Origin: a bacterium
Lineage (GTDB): Bacteria; Pseudomonadota; Alphaproteobacteria; Caulobacterales; Caulobacteraceae
Reading direction: 5' to 3'
Assembly: GCA_030824495.1 (NCBI GenBank)
Contig: JAVBXP010000057.1
Location: forward strand, 1 to 48,325
Length of the DNA stretch: 48,325 nt
Both the position numbers and the translations under genes were made by a program. The notes beneath the pieces were generated by a model. It did not search any database, had not been told where the DNA came from, and was given only the letters and a program-made list of their open reading frames with translations. Of this stretch, positions 6,822 through 14,631 are shown in pieces. Position 1 is the stretch's first letter, and each line of letters starts with the position of its first letter.

Positions 6822-7709
6822 TTAGGCCGCGACCAGTTCGCGACGGACCATGCGAGCATAGTCATCCATCAGGCCGAGCGAGAGCTCGCCCGGGGTGAAG
6901 GTATATTCACCGATCTCGGCCACCGGCGTGACCTCAGCGGCGGTGCCGACCACGAAGCACTCGGTGAAGCCGGCAAGCTCCTCCGGCTTGATGTGGCGTT
7001 CGATGACCTCGACACCCTTGCTCTTGGCGAGCGCGATCACCGACTGACGGGTGATCCCGTTCAGGAAGCAGTCGGGCGTCGGGGTATGGAGCGCGCCGTC
7101 CTTCACGAAGAACACGTTCGAGCCGGTGCTCTCGGCGATGTAGCCCCGATAATCGAGCATCATCGCGTCGGTGTAGCCGGCCTTCTCGGCGGCGTGCTTG
7201 GAGATCGTGCAGATCATGTAGAGGCCGGTGGCCTTGGCATGAACCGGCTCGGTTTCCGGCGACGGGCGCTTGTACTTCGCCCAGGTCATGCGGATGCCCT
7301 TGGCGCGCTCTTCCGGCTTGAAGTAGCTCGGCCAGTCCCACACGGCGATCGCCACGTGGATCTTGGTATGCTGAGCCGAGACGCCGATCATCTCCGAACC
7401 GCGCCAGGCGATGGGACGCAGATAGGCGTCGGTCAGGCCGTTCTTGGCGCAGGTGTCCTTGCAGGCCTGGTCGATCTCGGCCACCGTGAACGGGATTTCA
7501 AAGTCGAGCATCTCGGCCGACTTGAACAGACGCTCGGTATGCTCGGTCAGCTTGTAGATCTCTCCCCCATACATCCGCTCGCCTTCGAACACCGCCGAGG
7601 CGTAATGGAGGCCGTGGGTCAGTACGTGCACCGTCGCCTCGCGCCAGGGCACGAACTGGCCGTCCAGCCAGATCCATCCGTCGCGGTCATCGAAGGGCAG
7701 TAAAGACAT
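6822..7709 (-). CDS. ilvE: Branched-chain amino acid aminotransferase
   Basis: PLP-dependent class IV aminotransferase interconverting Leu/Ile/Val and their 2-oxo acids; 295 residues, cytosolic. The Schiff-base Lys is Lys159 in VHAKATGLY. Other family marks are HGLHYASAVFEGER at 32-45, LRPIAWRG, the EST-GSNVFFV segment near 193-202, NGITRQSVI and GTAAEVTPV. I chose ATG 7709 because the product then begins at the usual place; AAAGGAG is 11 bases upstream and the longer frame to 7994 is not coding-like. It is divergent from petP-petR. It is probably a single-gene transcript. Confidence 0.96.
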   Translation of the reverse strand: MSLLPFDDRDGWIWLDGQFVPWREATVHVLTHGLHYASAVFEGERMYGGEIYKLTEHTERLFKSAEMLDFEIPFTVAEIDQACKDTCAKNGLTDAYLRPIAWRGSEMIGVSAQHTKIHVAIAVWDWPSYFKPEERAKGIRMTWAKYKRPSPETEPVHAKATGLYMICTISKHAAEKAGYTDAMMLDYRGYIAESTGSNVFFVKDGALHTPTPDCFLNGITRQSVIALAKSKGVEVIERHIKPEELAGFTECFVVGTAAEVTPVAEIGEYTFTPGELSLGLMDDYARMVRRELVAA

Positions 7710-7790
7710 GAGGGAAAGTGCTCCTTTCAACAGGGCCCTCTTACAGACCCCCGAGCCGGCCGCGTCAAATAAAATGGATTGCAAAACGTA

Positions 7791-8264
7791 ATGGCCGCCG
7801 CCGATCCAAGGCTCATCCTGCGCGACGAGGAGCTCGACGCTGGACTTGAATTGATGATGCTTGCGGAGGCTGCGCTGTGGGCCGGCGTCGATGCTGGTCT
7901 GGCGGCCGAAAGCCTTGGTCTTGGCCGGTCCCATTGGCGCGCGGCCTTCCTGCTGAAACGCAGGCCGGGCGTGGGTGTCCAGGAACTCGCGCACCTGACC
8001 AGCCTGTCCAAACAGGCGGCCAGCCGCATTCTTACCGACCTTGAATCCAAGGGGTTGGTCGAAAAGGTCGCGGGCGATCTCGACGGCCGCCGACGCGCGG
8101 CCAGCCTGACCGAGGCCGGCCAGGCGTTCGAGGAGCGGATATCCGAACGCTTGCGCGGCCAGCTCGCCAGGTCCTATCGCGTGGGCGGTTTGGACGGCGT
8201 GGCCGGCGCCAGGCAGATCCTGTCGGCGCTGGCCGGCGGGCGAATGAAAAGCGGAGGCGCCTGA
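7791..8264 (+). CDS. petP: MarR-family regulator PetP homologue
   Basis: 157-residue winged-helix DNA-binding protein of the MarR family. The helix-turn-helix and wing are visible as VGVQELAHLTSLSKQAASRILTDLE, then GLVEKVAGDLDGRRRAASLTEAG. ATG 7791 is preferred over TTG 7779. Its stop overlaps the start of the response regulator (TGATG), giving translational coupling. In Rhodobacter capsulatus petP precedes petR upstream of the cytochrome bc1 genes; the same order MarR-OmpR is seen here, next to ilvE. Its ligand or DNA target is not evident from sequence. Confidence 0.85.
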   Translation: MAAADPRLILRDEELDAGLELMMLAEAALWAGVDAGLAAESLGLGRSHWRAAFLLKRRPGVGVQELAHLTSLSKQAASRILTDLESKGLVEKVAGDLDGRRRAASLTEAGQAFEERISERLRGQLARSYRVGGLDGVAGARQILSALAGGRMKSGGA

Positions 8265-8968
8265 TGGCCGTTGCCGAAACTCCCGAGCGTCACCTGCTGG
8301 TCGTCGACGACGACGACCGCATCCGCAGCCTGCTGAAGGAATATCTCAGCCGCAACGGCTTCCGCGTGACGGCCGCGCCCGGCGGGGCCGCGGCCCGCAA
8401 GTTGATGGAGACGCTGGATTTCGACCTGGCGGTCTTCGACGTGATGATGCCGGGCGAGGACGGCTTTTCGCTGACGGCATGGCTGCGCGAGCGCAAGGGC
8501 GCGGCCGGTCGCACGCCGGTGCTCATGCTGACGGCGCGAGGTCTGGCCGAGGATCGCATCGAAGGTCTGCGGCGCGGCGCCGACGACTACCTGCCCAAGC
8601 CGTTCGAGCCCGAGGAACTGCTGCTGCGGATCGAGGCCATCCTGCGGCGTTCACATGCCAGGCCCGCGGCCGGAAACGGTTCGATCTCGCTGGGGGTTTG
8701 CCAGTTCGACATCGAGCGAGGCGAGCTTAGCCGCGAAGGCGCGCCGATCCGCCTGACCGAGGCCGAGGTCGCGCTGTTGAAGCGCCTGGCCCGCAGCCCG
8801 CACGAACCGGTCGACCGGTTGGAACTGGCGCGTGAGACGGTCGATCCGTCGGGACGGGCCGTCGATGTCCAGGTCACCCGCCTGCGCCGCAAGATCGAGA
8901 GTGATCCAAAGGCGCCGCGTTATCTGCAGACCGTTCGCGGGGTCGGCTACCTGCTGGCGCCTGATTGA
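8264..8968 (+). CDS. petR: OmpR-family response regulator PetR homologue
   Basis: 234 residues: receiver domain at about 10-127 with acidic pocket DDDD at 15-18, phospho-acceptor Asp59 in FDVMMPGEDG, the switch Thr in LMLTARG and the conserved Lys in YLPKPF; then a winged-helix DNA-binding domain (ISLGVCQFDIERGEL to the end) with VDVQVTRLRRKIE and QTVRGVGYLL. It overlaps petP upstream and the kinase gene downstream by TGATG junctions. Family knowledge: R. capsulatus PetR was tied to expression of bc1 and other genes. The likely activator is the adjacent kinase. Confidence 0.9.
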   Translation: MAVAETPERHLLVVDDDDRIRSLLKEYLSRNGFRVTAAPGGAAARKLMETLDFDLAVFDVMMPGEDGFSLTAWLRERKGAAGRTPVLMLTARGLAEDRIEGLRRGADDYLPKPFEPEELLLRIEAILRRSHARPAAGNGSISLGVCQFDIERGELSREGAPIRLTEAEVALLKRLARSPHEPVDRLELARETVDPSGRAVDVQVTRLRRKIESDPKAPRYLQTVRGVGYLLAPD

Positions 8969-10320
8969 TGAAATTTCCGCGCCTCCTTGAGCCGATCCAT
9001 ATGCAGCGGCTGATCAAGCGCAGCCTGCCGACCTCGCTGTTCGGGCGATCGCTGCTGATTATCGTGCTGCCGGTGGCGCTGATGCAGATCGCGGTGACCT
9101 GGATCTTCTTCGACGCCCACTGGCAGACGGTGACGGGCCGGCTCTCCGATGGCCTGGCGGGCGAAGTCGCCTGGGCGGTGGAAAGCTACGAGGACGAACC
9201 GAACTCCAGCACCATGGCCAAGCTGGCCGACCGGGCCGAAAAATCGCTGAGCCTCTCCATCGCCCTACAGCCGGGCAAGGAACTGCCCGCTCGCCGGCGG
9301 ACCAACACCTTCGCGGTCGTGGACCGGTCGTTGGAGCGCGCGCTGTCGGACCGGCTGGACGCGCCCTTCTGGTTCGACACCACCCGCTACCCCGCCTATG
9401 TCGATATCCGGGTGAAGGTCGACCAGGGCGTGATCCGCATCCTGGCGCCGCGCGACCGGGCCTTCGCCACCCAGGGCCATATCTTCGTGCTGTGGATGGC
9501 CATGGCCACCATCCTGCTGACCGCCATCGCCATCCTGTTCATCCGCAACCAGACCCGCACCATCGAGCGGCTGGCCTCCGCCGCCGACGCGTTCGGACGC
9601 GGGATCGACGCCCCGGCCTTCAAGCCCAGCGGCGCGCGCGAGGTGCGGCAGGCCGCCCACGCCTTCCTGGCGATGAAGTCGCGCATCCAGCGCCATATCG
9701 ACCAACGCACCGCGCTGCTGGCGTCGGTCAGCCACGACCTGCGAACGCCGCTGACCCGCCTGAAGCTGGAACTGGCCATGGCCGAGCCCAGCCCGCGCAA
9801 CGCCGAGATGAAGCGCGACCTGGCCGAGATGGAGCACATGATCGACGAGTATCTCGCCTTCGCGCGCGGCGAAGGCGGCGAGGCGGTCGAGATCGTCAGC
9901 CTGAGGTCCCTGATCGACGCAGTCAGCCAGGGCGCTCTGCGGGCCGGCGCCAAGGTCAATGTGACCGTGGACCCGGAGCTGATCGCCAACGTCCGGCCCA
10001 ACGCCTTGAAACGAGCGCTGTCGAACCTGGTGATGAACGCAGCCGCCCACGGCGAGAACATCGAGGTCAGCGCCGCTCCACGGCTGGCCGGCGGGGTGGA
10101 GATCACCGTCGATGACGACGGGCCAGGTATTCCGCCTGACCGCTACGAGGACGCCTTCAAGGCCTTCAACCGCCTCGACGAATCCCGCAACCAGAACGCC
10201 AAGGGCGTGGGTCTCGGCCTGGCCATCGCCCGCGACGTGGCGCGCAGCCATGGCGGCGACGTCACCTTGGACCGCTCGCCGCAGGGCGGCCTGCGGGCTA
10301 TCGTCCGCCTTCCCGGATAG
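8968..10320 (+). CDS. Sensor histidine kinase, EnvZ-like, partner of PetR
   Basis: 450-residue inner-membrane kinase. TM1 is about 27-48, the periplasmic part about 49-170, TM2 about 172-192 and HAMP about 193-246. The phospho-acceptor His256 is in SVSHDLRTPLTRLKLEL. The ATP-binding lid follows: N box NLVMNAAAHG (353-362), DDDGPGIPP (382-390) and GVGLGLAIARDVARSHGG. This is the EnvZ/OmpR-type group IIIA layout. ATG 8968 overlaps the regulator's stop (TGATG), so the two are co-translated and should form a cognate pair. The periplasmic domain is not one I recognise, so the signal is unknown. Confidence 0.93.
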   Translation: MKFPRLLEPIHMQRLIKRSLPTSLFGRSLLIIVLPVALMQIAVTWIFFDAHWQTVTGRLSDGLAGEVAWAVESYEDEPNSSTMAKLADRAEKSLSLSIALQPGKELPARRRTNTFAVVDRSLERALSDRLDAPFWFDTTRYPAYVDIRVKVDQGVIRILAPRDRAFATQGHIFVLWMAMATILLTAIAILFIRNQTRTIERLASAADAFGRGIDAPAFKPSGAREVRQAAHAFLAMKSRIQRHIDQRTALLASVSHDLRTPLTRLKLELAMAEPSPRNAEMKRDLAEMEHMIDEYLAFARGEGGEAVEIVSLRSLIDAVSQGALRAGAKVNVTVDPELIANVRPNALKRALSNLVMNAAAHGENIEVSAAPRLAGGVEITVDDDGPGIPPDRYEDAFKAFNRLDESRNQNAKGVGLGLAIARDVARSHGGDVTLDRSPQGGLRAIVRLPG

Positions 10321-10348
10321 CAACGTTCATCGAGACTTCACATGCCGC

Positions 10349-10363
10349 CGGCAAAGCTTGCCG
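10349..10363 (+). other. Small hairpin before the DUF2147 gene
   Basis: CGGCAA, loop AGC, TTGCCG form a 6-bp perfect stem in the 64-base gap between the kinase stop and the DUF2147 start, just before the AGGGA ribosome binding site. It might tune translation or processing; there is no U-tract. Confidence 0.3.
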
Positions 10364-10384
10364 AAGAGCAAGGGAAACAATCGC

Positions 10385-10825
10385 ATGAAGCTGGTACATG
10401 TCGCCGCCGCCACCTTGGCGTTCGCGGCCTTGGGTTCAACGGCCTATGCGGCTGATCCGGTGGAGGGAACCTGGCTGGTTCAAGCGGGCACCGCCAAGGT
10501 CCGCGTCGCGCCCTGCGGCGGCGACAAGGCCAAGATGTGCGGCGTCGTCGTCTGGATGAAGACCCCGAACGACAAGGCCGGCCAGCCCTTGAAGGACCTG
10601 AACAATCCTGACGCCGCCATGCGTGGCCGCCCGATCGTCGGCCTGACCATGATCCGGGACTTCAAGCCGGCCGGAGCCGGCAAATGGGCCGGTGGAAAGA
10701 TCTACGACCCATCCAGCGGCAAGACCTACGGCTCAAAGATGAGCGTCAATCCGGACGGCACGCTGAAGGTCGAGGGCTGCATCACCGTCGTCTGCCAGGC
10801 CCAGACCTGGAAGCGGTCGAGCTGA
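10385..10825 (+). CDS. Exported DUF2147 family protein
   Basis: 146-residue protein with a signal peptide (MKLVHVAAATLAFAALGSTAYA, cleavage after AYA) and a DUF2147 domain: VEGTWLVQAGTAKVRVAPCGG, then MCGVVVWMKTPND, GRPIVGLTMIRDFKP, WAGGKIYDPSSGKTY and LKVEGCI. This family is a small lipocalin-like beta barrel found in the periplasm. ATG 10385 follows AGGGAAACAATCGC. The two remaining Cys near 50-60 could form a disulphide. It may share the petP-petR-kinase transcript, but a 64-base gap and a hairpin intervene. Biochemical function is unknown. Confidence 0.9.
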   Translation: MKLVHVAAATLAFAALGSTAYAADPVEGTWLVQAGTAKVRVAPCGGDKAKMCGVVVWMKTPNDKAGQPLKDLNNPDAAMRGRPIVGLTMIRDFKPAGAGKWAGGKIYDPSSGKTYGSKMSVNPDGTLKVEGCITVVCQAQTWKRSS

Positions 10826-10832
10826 ATCCTCA

Positions 10833-10951
10833 GCTCGTCATCCTCCGGTCAGCCGAAGGCTGAGCCGGGGGACCCAAGCTGACTTCGCAGAATGTGGTGA
10901 GCCCGTTCGGGTCCCCCGGATCGTCTTGCAGACGACCGGAGGATGACGAGC
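10833..10951. repeat. Intergenic palindromic repeat, copy 1
   Basis: 18-bp perfect terminal inverted arms, GCTCGTCATCCTCCGGTC (10833-10850) and its complement (10934-10951). Nested inside are CAGCC-GAA-GGCTG, TCGTC-TTGCA-GACGA, and CCGGGGGACCC pairing with GGGTCCCCCGG, giving a cloverleaf-like fold. It fills the gap between two convergent genes and is closely similar to the element at 29511-29629. Confidence 0.9.
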
Positions 10952-10959
10952 GGGTTGGG

Positions 10960-11754
10960 CTAGCCGCCCAGTTCCTTCGACCGCCGCGCCGCCGCGGCGA
11001 CGGCGTCGCGCAGCAGGTCCGGGAAGCCGCCCTGCGCCATCAGCACCTCGAGCGCCGCCTGGGTCGTCCCGCCCGGCGACGTCACCTGCTTGCGAAGCTC
11101 GGCCGGCTCCTCGCCGCTGTGGGCGAGCAGAGCCGCGGCCCCGGTGATGGTGGAGCGGGCCAAGCGCGAGGCGTCCTCCGCCGGCAGGCCGGCCGCGGCC
11201 CCGGCCGCCTCCAGCGCCTCGACAAACGCGTAGAGATAGGCCGGCGCCGAACCGGAAACGCCGGTGGCGGCGTGCAGCAGTTCCTCGTCAGCCAGATCGA
11301 CCGCGGTCCCCACTGGGCCGAACAGCGCATGCGCCCTGGCGCGCGCCTCAGGGCTCGCGGCGTAGATGCTGGTCGTGCCCTGGCCGATCGCCACAGCCGT
11401 CGTCGGCATGACGCGCGCCACCGAGCGCCCGCCGAAAGCCTGCGAAATGTCAGTCGACTTAACGCCTGCTGCGATCGAAACGATCACCGCGTCAGGCGCC
11501 AGATGCTGAGCGACCTCGGCGGCGGCTTCACGCCAGATCTGCGGCTTGACCGCCAGCAGCACGGTCTTGGCGCGGGCCAGCACTTCATCGGCCGGGTTGA
11601 TCAGAGCGCCGGCTTGCGCCGCAGCCTCCACCGTCGGGTTGGCGTTAGGCTCGCGGATCAGCAGGTCGGAGGCCTGGAAGGCGCCCGCAGCGCGCCATCC
11701 ATCGATCAGCGCCCCGCCCATGCGGCCGGCGCCCAACATCAAAATCGGCGTCAT
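10960..11754 (-). CDS. proC: Pyrroline-5-carboxylate reductase
   Basis: NAD(P)H-dependent last step of proline synthesis, 264 residues, cytosolic. The Rossmann motif is MLGAGRMGGALIDGW at the N-terminus; the substrate/dimer region shows VARVMPTTAVAIGQGTTSIY, HAATGVSGSAPAYLYAFVEAL (P5C reductase signature) and LRKQVTSPGGTTQAALEVL. All the usual family segments are present. The start at 11754 is supported by AGGACTTTCG. It follows the YbjN-like gene by 8 bases and is probably co-transcribed with it. The palindromic repeat at 10833-10951 lies right after its stop. Confidence 0.96.
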   Translation of the reverse strand: MTPILMLGAGRMGGALIDGWRAAGAFQASDLLIREPNANPTVEAAAQAGALINPADEVLARAKTVLLAVKPQIWREAAAEVAQHLAPDAVIVSIAAGVKSTDISQAFGGRSVARVMPTTAVAIGQGTTSIYAASPEARARAHALFGPVGTAVDLADEELLHAATGVSGSAPAYLYAFVEALEAAGAAAGLPAEDASRLARSTITGAAALLAHSGEEPAELRKQVTSPGGTTQAALEVLMAQGGFPDLLRDAVAAAARRSKELGG

Positions 11755-11762
11755 CGAAAGTC

Positions 11763-12266
11763 CTAGGCCTCGCCGACCGTCTCGAACATGCAGGCGGCGA
11801 TCGCATCGGCCGGCGACTTGGAGCCGCCTACCAGGAAGTCGAAAGCCGGATAGAAGCGGTCAGCCGCCTCCATCGCCACGTCGATCATCGCCGCGGCCTG
11901 GGCCAGGCTCGGCCGCTCGCCGGTCATCAGCGACATGGCGTGGCGGAAGATGATCTCGCCATCGTCCCAGACCTCGAAGTGGCCGAGCCAGACGCGCTGG
12001 TTCAGCGTCGAGACCAGTTCGAACGCGGCGGGGCGTTGCTCGGTGGTGACCTGCTGATCGATCGAGAGGCAGAGCTGAAGGCAGTCGGCTTCCGGCCGCC
12101 ACGCAAACCACAGCTCATAGTCCTTCCAGTCGCCGGCGAGGGTGAAGGCGAGATCGCCATCCTCGGTGCGGTCGAACTGAAGGTTCTCGGCCGTCAGAAC
12201 GTGCTCGACAACGTCAAGCGGGTCCAGGGTGACCAGGACGTCTTCGTCAGACTGAGGCGTGTCCAT
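11763..12266 (-). CDS. YbjN domain-containing protein
   Basis: 167-residue acidic cytosolic protein. The YbjN/T3SS-chaperone-like fold is indicated by LDPLDVVEHVLTAENLQFDRTEDGDLAFTL, WKDYELWFAWRPEADCLQLCLSID, FELVSTLNQRVWLGHFEVWDDGEIIFRHAM and a C-terminal helix ending RFYPAFDFLVGG. In alphaproteobacteria this gene commonly sits beside proC, as here (8-base spacing). The family is proposed to act as a chaperone or stress-related regulator; its activity is not established. AAAGGA lies 11 bases before ATG 12266. Confidence 0.88.
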   Translation of the reverse strand: MDTPQSDEDVLVTLDPLDVVEHVLTAENLQFDRTEDGDLAFTLAGDWKDYELWFAWRPEADCLQLCLSIDQQVTTEQRPAAFELVSTLNQRVWLGHFEVWDDGEIIFRHAMSLMTGERPSLAQAAAMIDVAMEAADRFYPAFDFLVGGSKSPADAIAACMFETVGEA

Positions 12267-12404
12267 AAGACCGGCGGTCCTTTCGCAGAGGGCGTGGAGG
12301 CCGAGCGGGCCACCGAATCGCCTGCGATCTTGAAATTAAGCTGCTTCGCGCTGTGTCCGTCACCGGCTTCTTCGCCTTGGCGACCCACATTCGCGTGTTT
12401 GTCT

Positions 12405-12650
12405 CTAGTCTTTTTTGGCGGTCTTCTTCGGCGCCGCTGTTTTGAGCGTTTCAAGCTCGGCGCGCAGAGCCGCGATCTCCGACTTCAACGCCTCGAATTC
12501 ATCGCGGCGGATCAGGTCGAGGTCGGCGGCGAAGCGATCGCCTTGGGCGCGAAAAGCCGCTTTCGCCTCTTCGCCCGCGGTCTGGGCGAGGCCCATGGCG
12601 GCGTTGGTAAGCTTGGCGAATTCGTCCAGGAAGGGATTCTGGGTCTGCAT
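12405..12650 (-). CDS. ubiK: Accessory factor UbiK family (BMFP)
   Basis: 81-residue coiled-coil protein: MQTQNPFLDEFAKLTNAAMG, an amphipathic membrane-binding helix (TAGEEAKAAFRAQGDRFAADLD), then RRDEFEALKSEIAALRAELETL, a trimerising coiled coil, and a Lys-rich tail (PKKTAKKD). This is the BMFP/YqiC architecture; UbiK assists aerobic ubiquinone synthesis with UbiJ in gammaproteobacteria. The start at 12650 has AGGA 5 bases upstream. It is divergent from lgt. The gap of 138 bases to the YbjN gene suggests a separate transcript; nothing else is recognisable in that gap. Confidence 0.85.
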   Translation of the reverse strand: MQTQNPFLDEFAKLTNAAMGLAQTAGEEAKAAFRAQGDRFAADLDLIRRDEFEALKSEIAALRAELETLKTAAPKKTAKKD

Positions 12651-12733
12651 AGCTTCCTATATGGCCCGCCAGGGGATGAAAGCGAAGGTCTTCTCGTCTA
12701 AACCCACAGGCGACGCTTTCGGAGACATCAGCC

Positions 12734-13579
12734 TTGCCGTTCCCCGACTTCGACCCGGTCCTTTTGCAGATCGGGCCTTTTGCAATCCGCTGGTACGCGC
12801 TGGCCTATGTGGCGGGCATCCTGGTGGGGTGGCGCTATGTCGCGGGATTGATCAAGAATCAGGCCCTCTGGGGGCCGCGCGGCGCGCCCGCCACCATTCC
12901 CCAGGTCGATGACCTGATCTTGTGGATCACGTTGGGCATCATCCTGGGCGGGCGTCTCGGCCACGTCTTCTTCTATACCCCGTCGCTGATCTTCACCGAT
13001 CCTCTGGAGGTGGTGAAAGTCTGGAACGGCGGGATGAGCTTCCACGGCGGGGCGCTCGGCGTGCTGATCGCCGTCTTCATCTTCACCCGGGTCAACAAGA
13101 TCGACGTCCTGCGGATCGGCGACGCCATCACCGCGGCCGCGCCGATCGGCCTGTTCTTTGGCCGCATCGCCAACTTCATCAACGGCGAGCTTTGGGGCCG
13201 GCCGACGGATGTGCCCTGGGCCTTTGTCTTCCCCCACGCCGGGATCATGCCGCGCCACCCCAGCCAGCTCTATGAAGCGGCGCTGGAGGGCCTCGTCCTC
13301 TTCCTGATCCTGCGTTGGGCCACCCACGGGGCCAAGCTGCTTCAGCGCCGCGGCGTCGTCGCCGGCATCTTCCTGCTGGGCTATGCGACCTTCCGCACCT
13401 TCATCGAAAACTTCCGCGAACCCGACAACTACCTCCCCAACTTCCCGCTCGGACTGACCATGGGGATGATGTTGAGCGCGCCGATGTTCATCGGCGGCGC
13501 CTGGCTGATCTGGCGCGGCCTGCGCGAGCCTTTGGCCACCGAGGCCGACGCCCCGCCGGCCAAGCCGCAGACCCCATGA
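12734..13579 (+). CDS. lgt: Prolipoprotein diacylglyceryl transferase
   Basis: Integral inner-membrane enzyme that transfers diacylglycerol from phosphatidylglycerol to the lipobox cysteine of prelipoproteins. 281 residues, seven predicted helices. The N-terminal FAIRWYALAYVAGILVGWRY and the Lgt signature GRIANFINGELWGRPTDVPW, followed by PRHPSQLYEAALEG, are all present. The start is TTG at 12734 with GGAG 9 bases upstream. Its last bases overlap the next gene (ATGA), so the order lgt-methyltransferase-pgeF forms a translationally coupled operon. Confidence 0.96.
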   Translation: MPFPDFDPVLLQIGPFAIRWYALAYVAGILVGWRYVAGLIKNQALWGPRGAPATIPQVDDLILWITLGIILGGRLGHVFFYTPSLIFTDPLEVVKVWNGGMSFHGGALGVLIAVFIFTRVNKIDVLRIGDAITAAAPIGLFFGRIANFINGELWGRPTDVPWAFVFPHAGIMPRHPSQLYEAALEGLVLFLILRWATHGAKLLQRRGVVAGIFLLGYATFRTFIENFREPDNYLPNFPLGLTMGMMLSAPMFIGGAWLIWRGLREPLATEADAPPAKPQTP

Positions 13580-14631
13580 CGCTGCGCGATCGCCTGACGG
13601 CCCAGATCCGGGCCAGCGGGCCGCTGACGGTCGCGCAATATATGAACGCCTGCCTGCACGATCCGGAGTTCGGCTACTACGCCACGCGTCCGGCCCTAGG
13701 CGCTGGCGGCGATTTCATCACCGCGCCGCTGGTCAGCCAGATGTTCGGCGAATTGATCGGCCTTTGGGCGGTGGAGAGCTGGACCCGGCTCGGTCGTCCC
13801 TCGCCCTTCCGGCTGGTGGAGATGGGGCCTGGCGACGGAACCCTGATGAGTGACCTGCTGCGCGCCGCGCGGCTATCGCCGGAATTTACCGACGCCGCTG
13901 ACGTCTGGCTGGTCGAGGTGTCGCCGCCGCTACGCGATCGCCAGCGGCAGGTCCTGGGCGAGCGGATATCCTGGGCCGGTTCGCTGGCGCAGGTCCCGGA
14001 CGACGCGCCCATCCTGTTGGTCGCCAACGAGTTGCTGGATTGCCTACCCGCCCGCCAGTTCATGCGTACCGAACGCGGCTGGGCCGAACGGATGGTCGGG
14101 CTGAATGAGACGGGCGACCTCGCCTTCGGCCTCGCCCACACCCCGCCTCTGCCTCGTGAGGGGCCGGTCGGCGCCGTCCTCGAGCAGGCTCCGGCCCAAG
14201 CGGCCCTGGGCGCCGAACTCGCCACGCGGATCGTCGCCGACGGCGGCGCGGCGCTGTTAATCGACTACGGCCGCGCCACGCCCGGCTTCGGCGACACCCT
14301 GCAAGCCTTGCGCAAGCACCAGAAGGAAAGCCCGCTGGCGTCTCCCGGCGAGGCCGATCTCACCGTCCACGCCGATTTCCCGGCTGTCCTCGCCGCCGCC
14401 CACGCCCAGGGCGCAGGCACAGCGCAGATCCTCACCCAGGGCGAGTTCCTGGTGCGGCTCGGGATCGGCGCCCGCGCCGAGGCCCTGGCCGCGGCCCGCC
14501 CTGACCGCGGCGACGAGATCGAACGCCAACTTGAGCGGCTAGTCTCGCCCGACCAGATGGGCGAGCTGTTCAAGGTCGCCTGCATCCATACGCCGGGCTT
14601 CGTCCCGCCCGGCTTTGAGGGACTGACTTGA
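13576..14631 (+). CDS. Class I SAM-dependent methyltransferase, MidA/NDUFAF7 type
   Basis: 351 residues. LTVAQYMNACLHDPEFGYY at the N-terminus, DFITAPLVSQMFGELIG, the SAM-binding RLVEMGPGDGTLMSDLLRA, ILLVANELLDCLPARQF and ALLIDYG are the hallmarks of the PF02636 family. Eukaryotic NDUFAF7 methylates an arginine of complex I subunit NDUFS2; bacterial members are assumed but not shown to do similarly. ATG 13576 overlaps the lgt stop, and its own stop overlaps the TTG of pgeF. No membrane segments. Confidence 0.9.
   Translation: MTLRDRLTAQIRASGPLTVAQYMNACLHDPEFGYYATRPALGAGGDFITAPLVSQMFGELIGLWAVESWTRLGRPSPFRLVEMGPGDGTLMSDLLRAARLSPEFTDAADVWLVEVSPPLRDRQRQVLGERISWAGSLAQVPDDAPILLVANELLDCLPARQFMRTERGWAERMVGLNETGDLAFGLAHTPPLPREGPVGAVLEQAPAQAALGAELATRIVADGGAALLIDYGRATPGFGDTLQALRKHQKESPLASPGEADLTVHADFPAVLAAAHAQGAGTAQILTQGEFLVRLGIGARAEALAAARPDRGDEIERQLERLVSPDQMGELFKVACIHTPGFVPPGFEGLT

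Noticed and set aside
10894..11766. 290-codon plus-strand frame opposite proC
   Set aside because: proC on the minus strand has all family motifs; the plus frame starts inside the palindromic repeat and is compositionally shadow-like.
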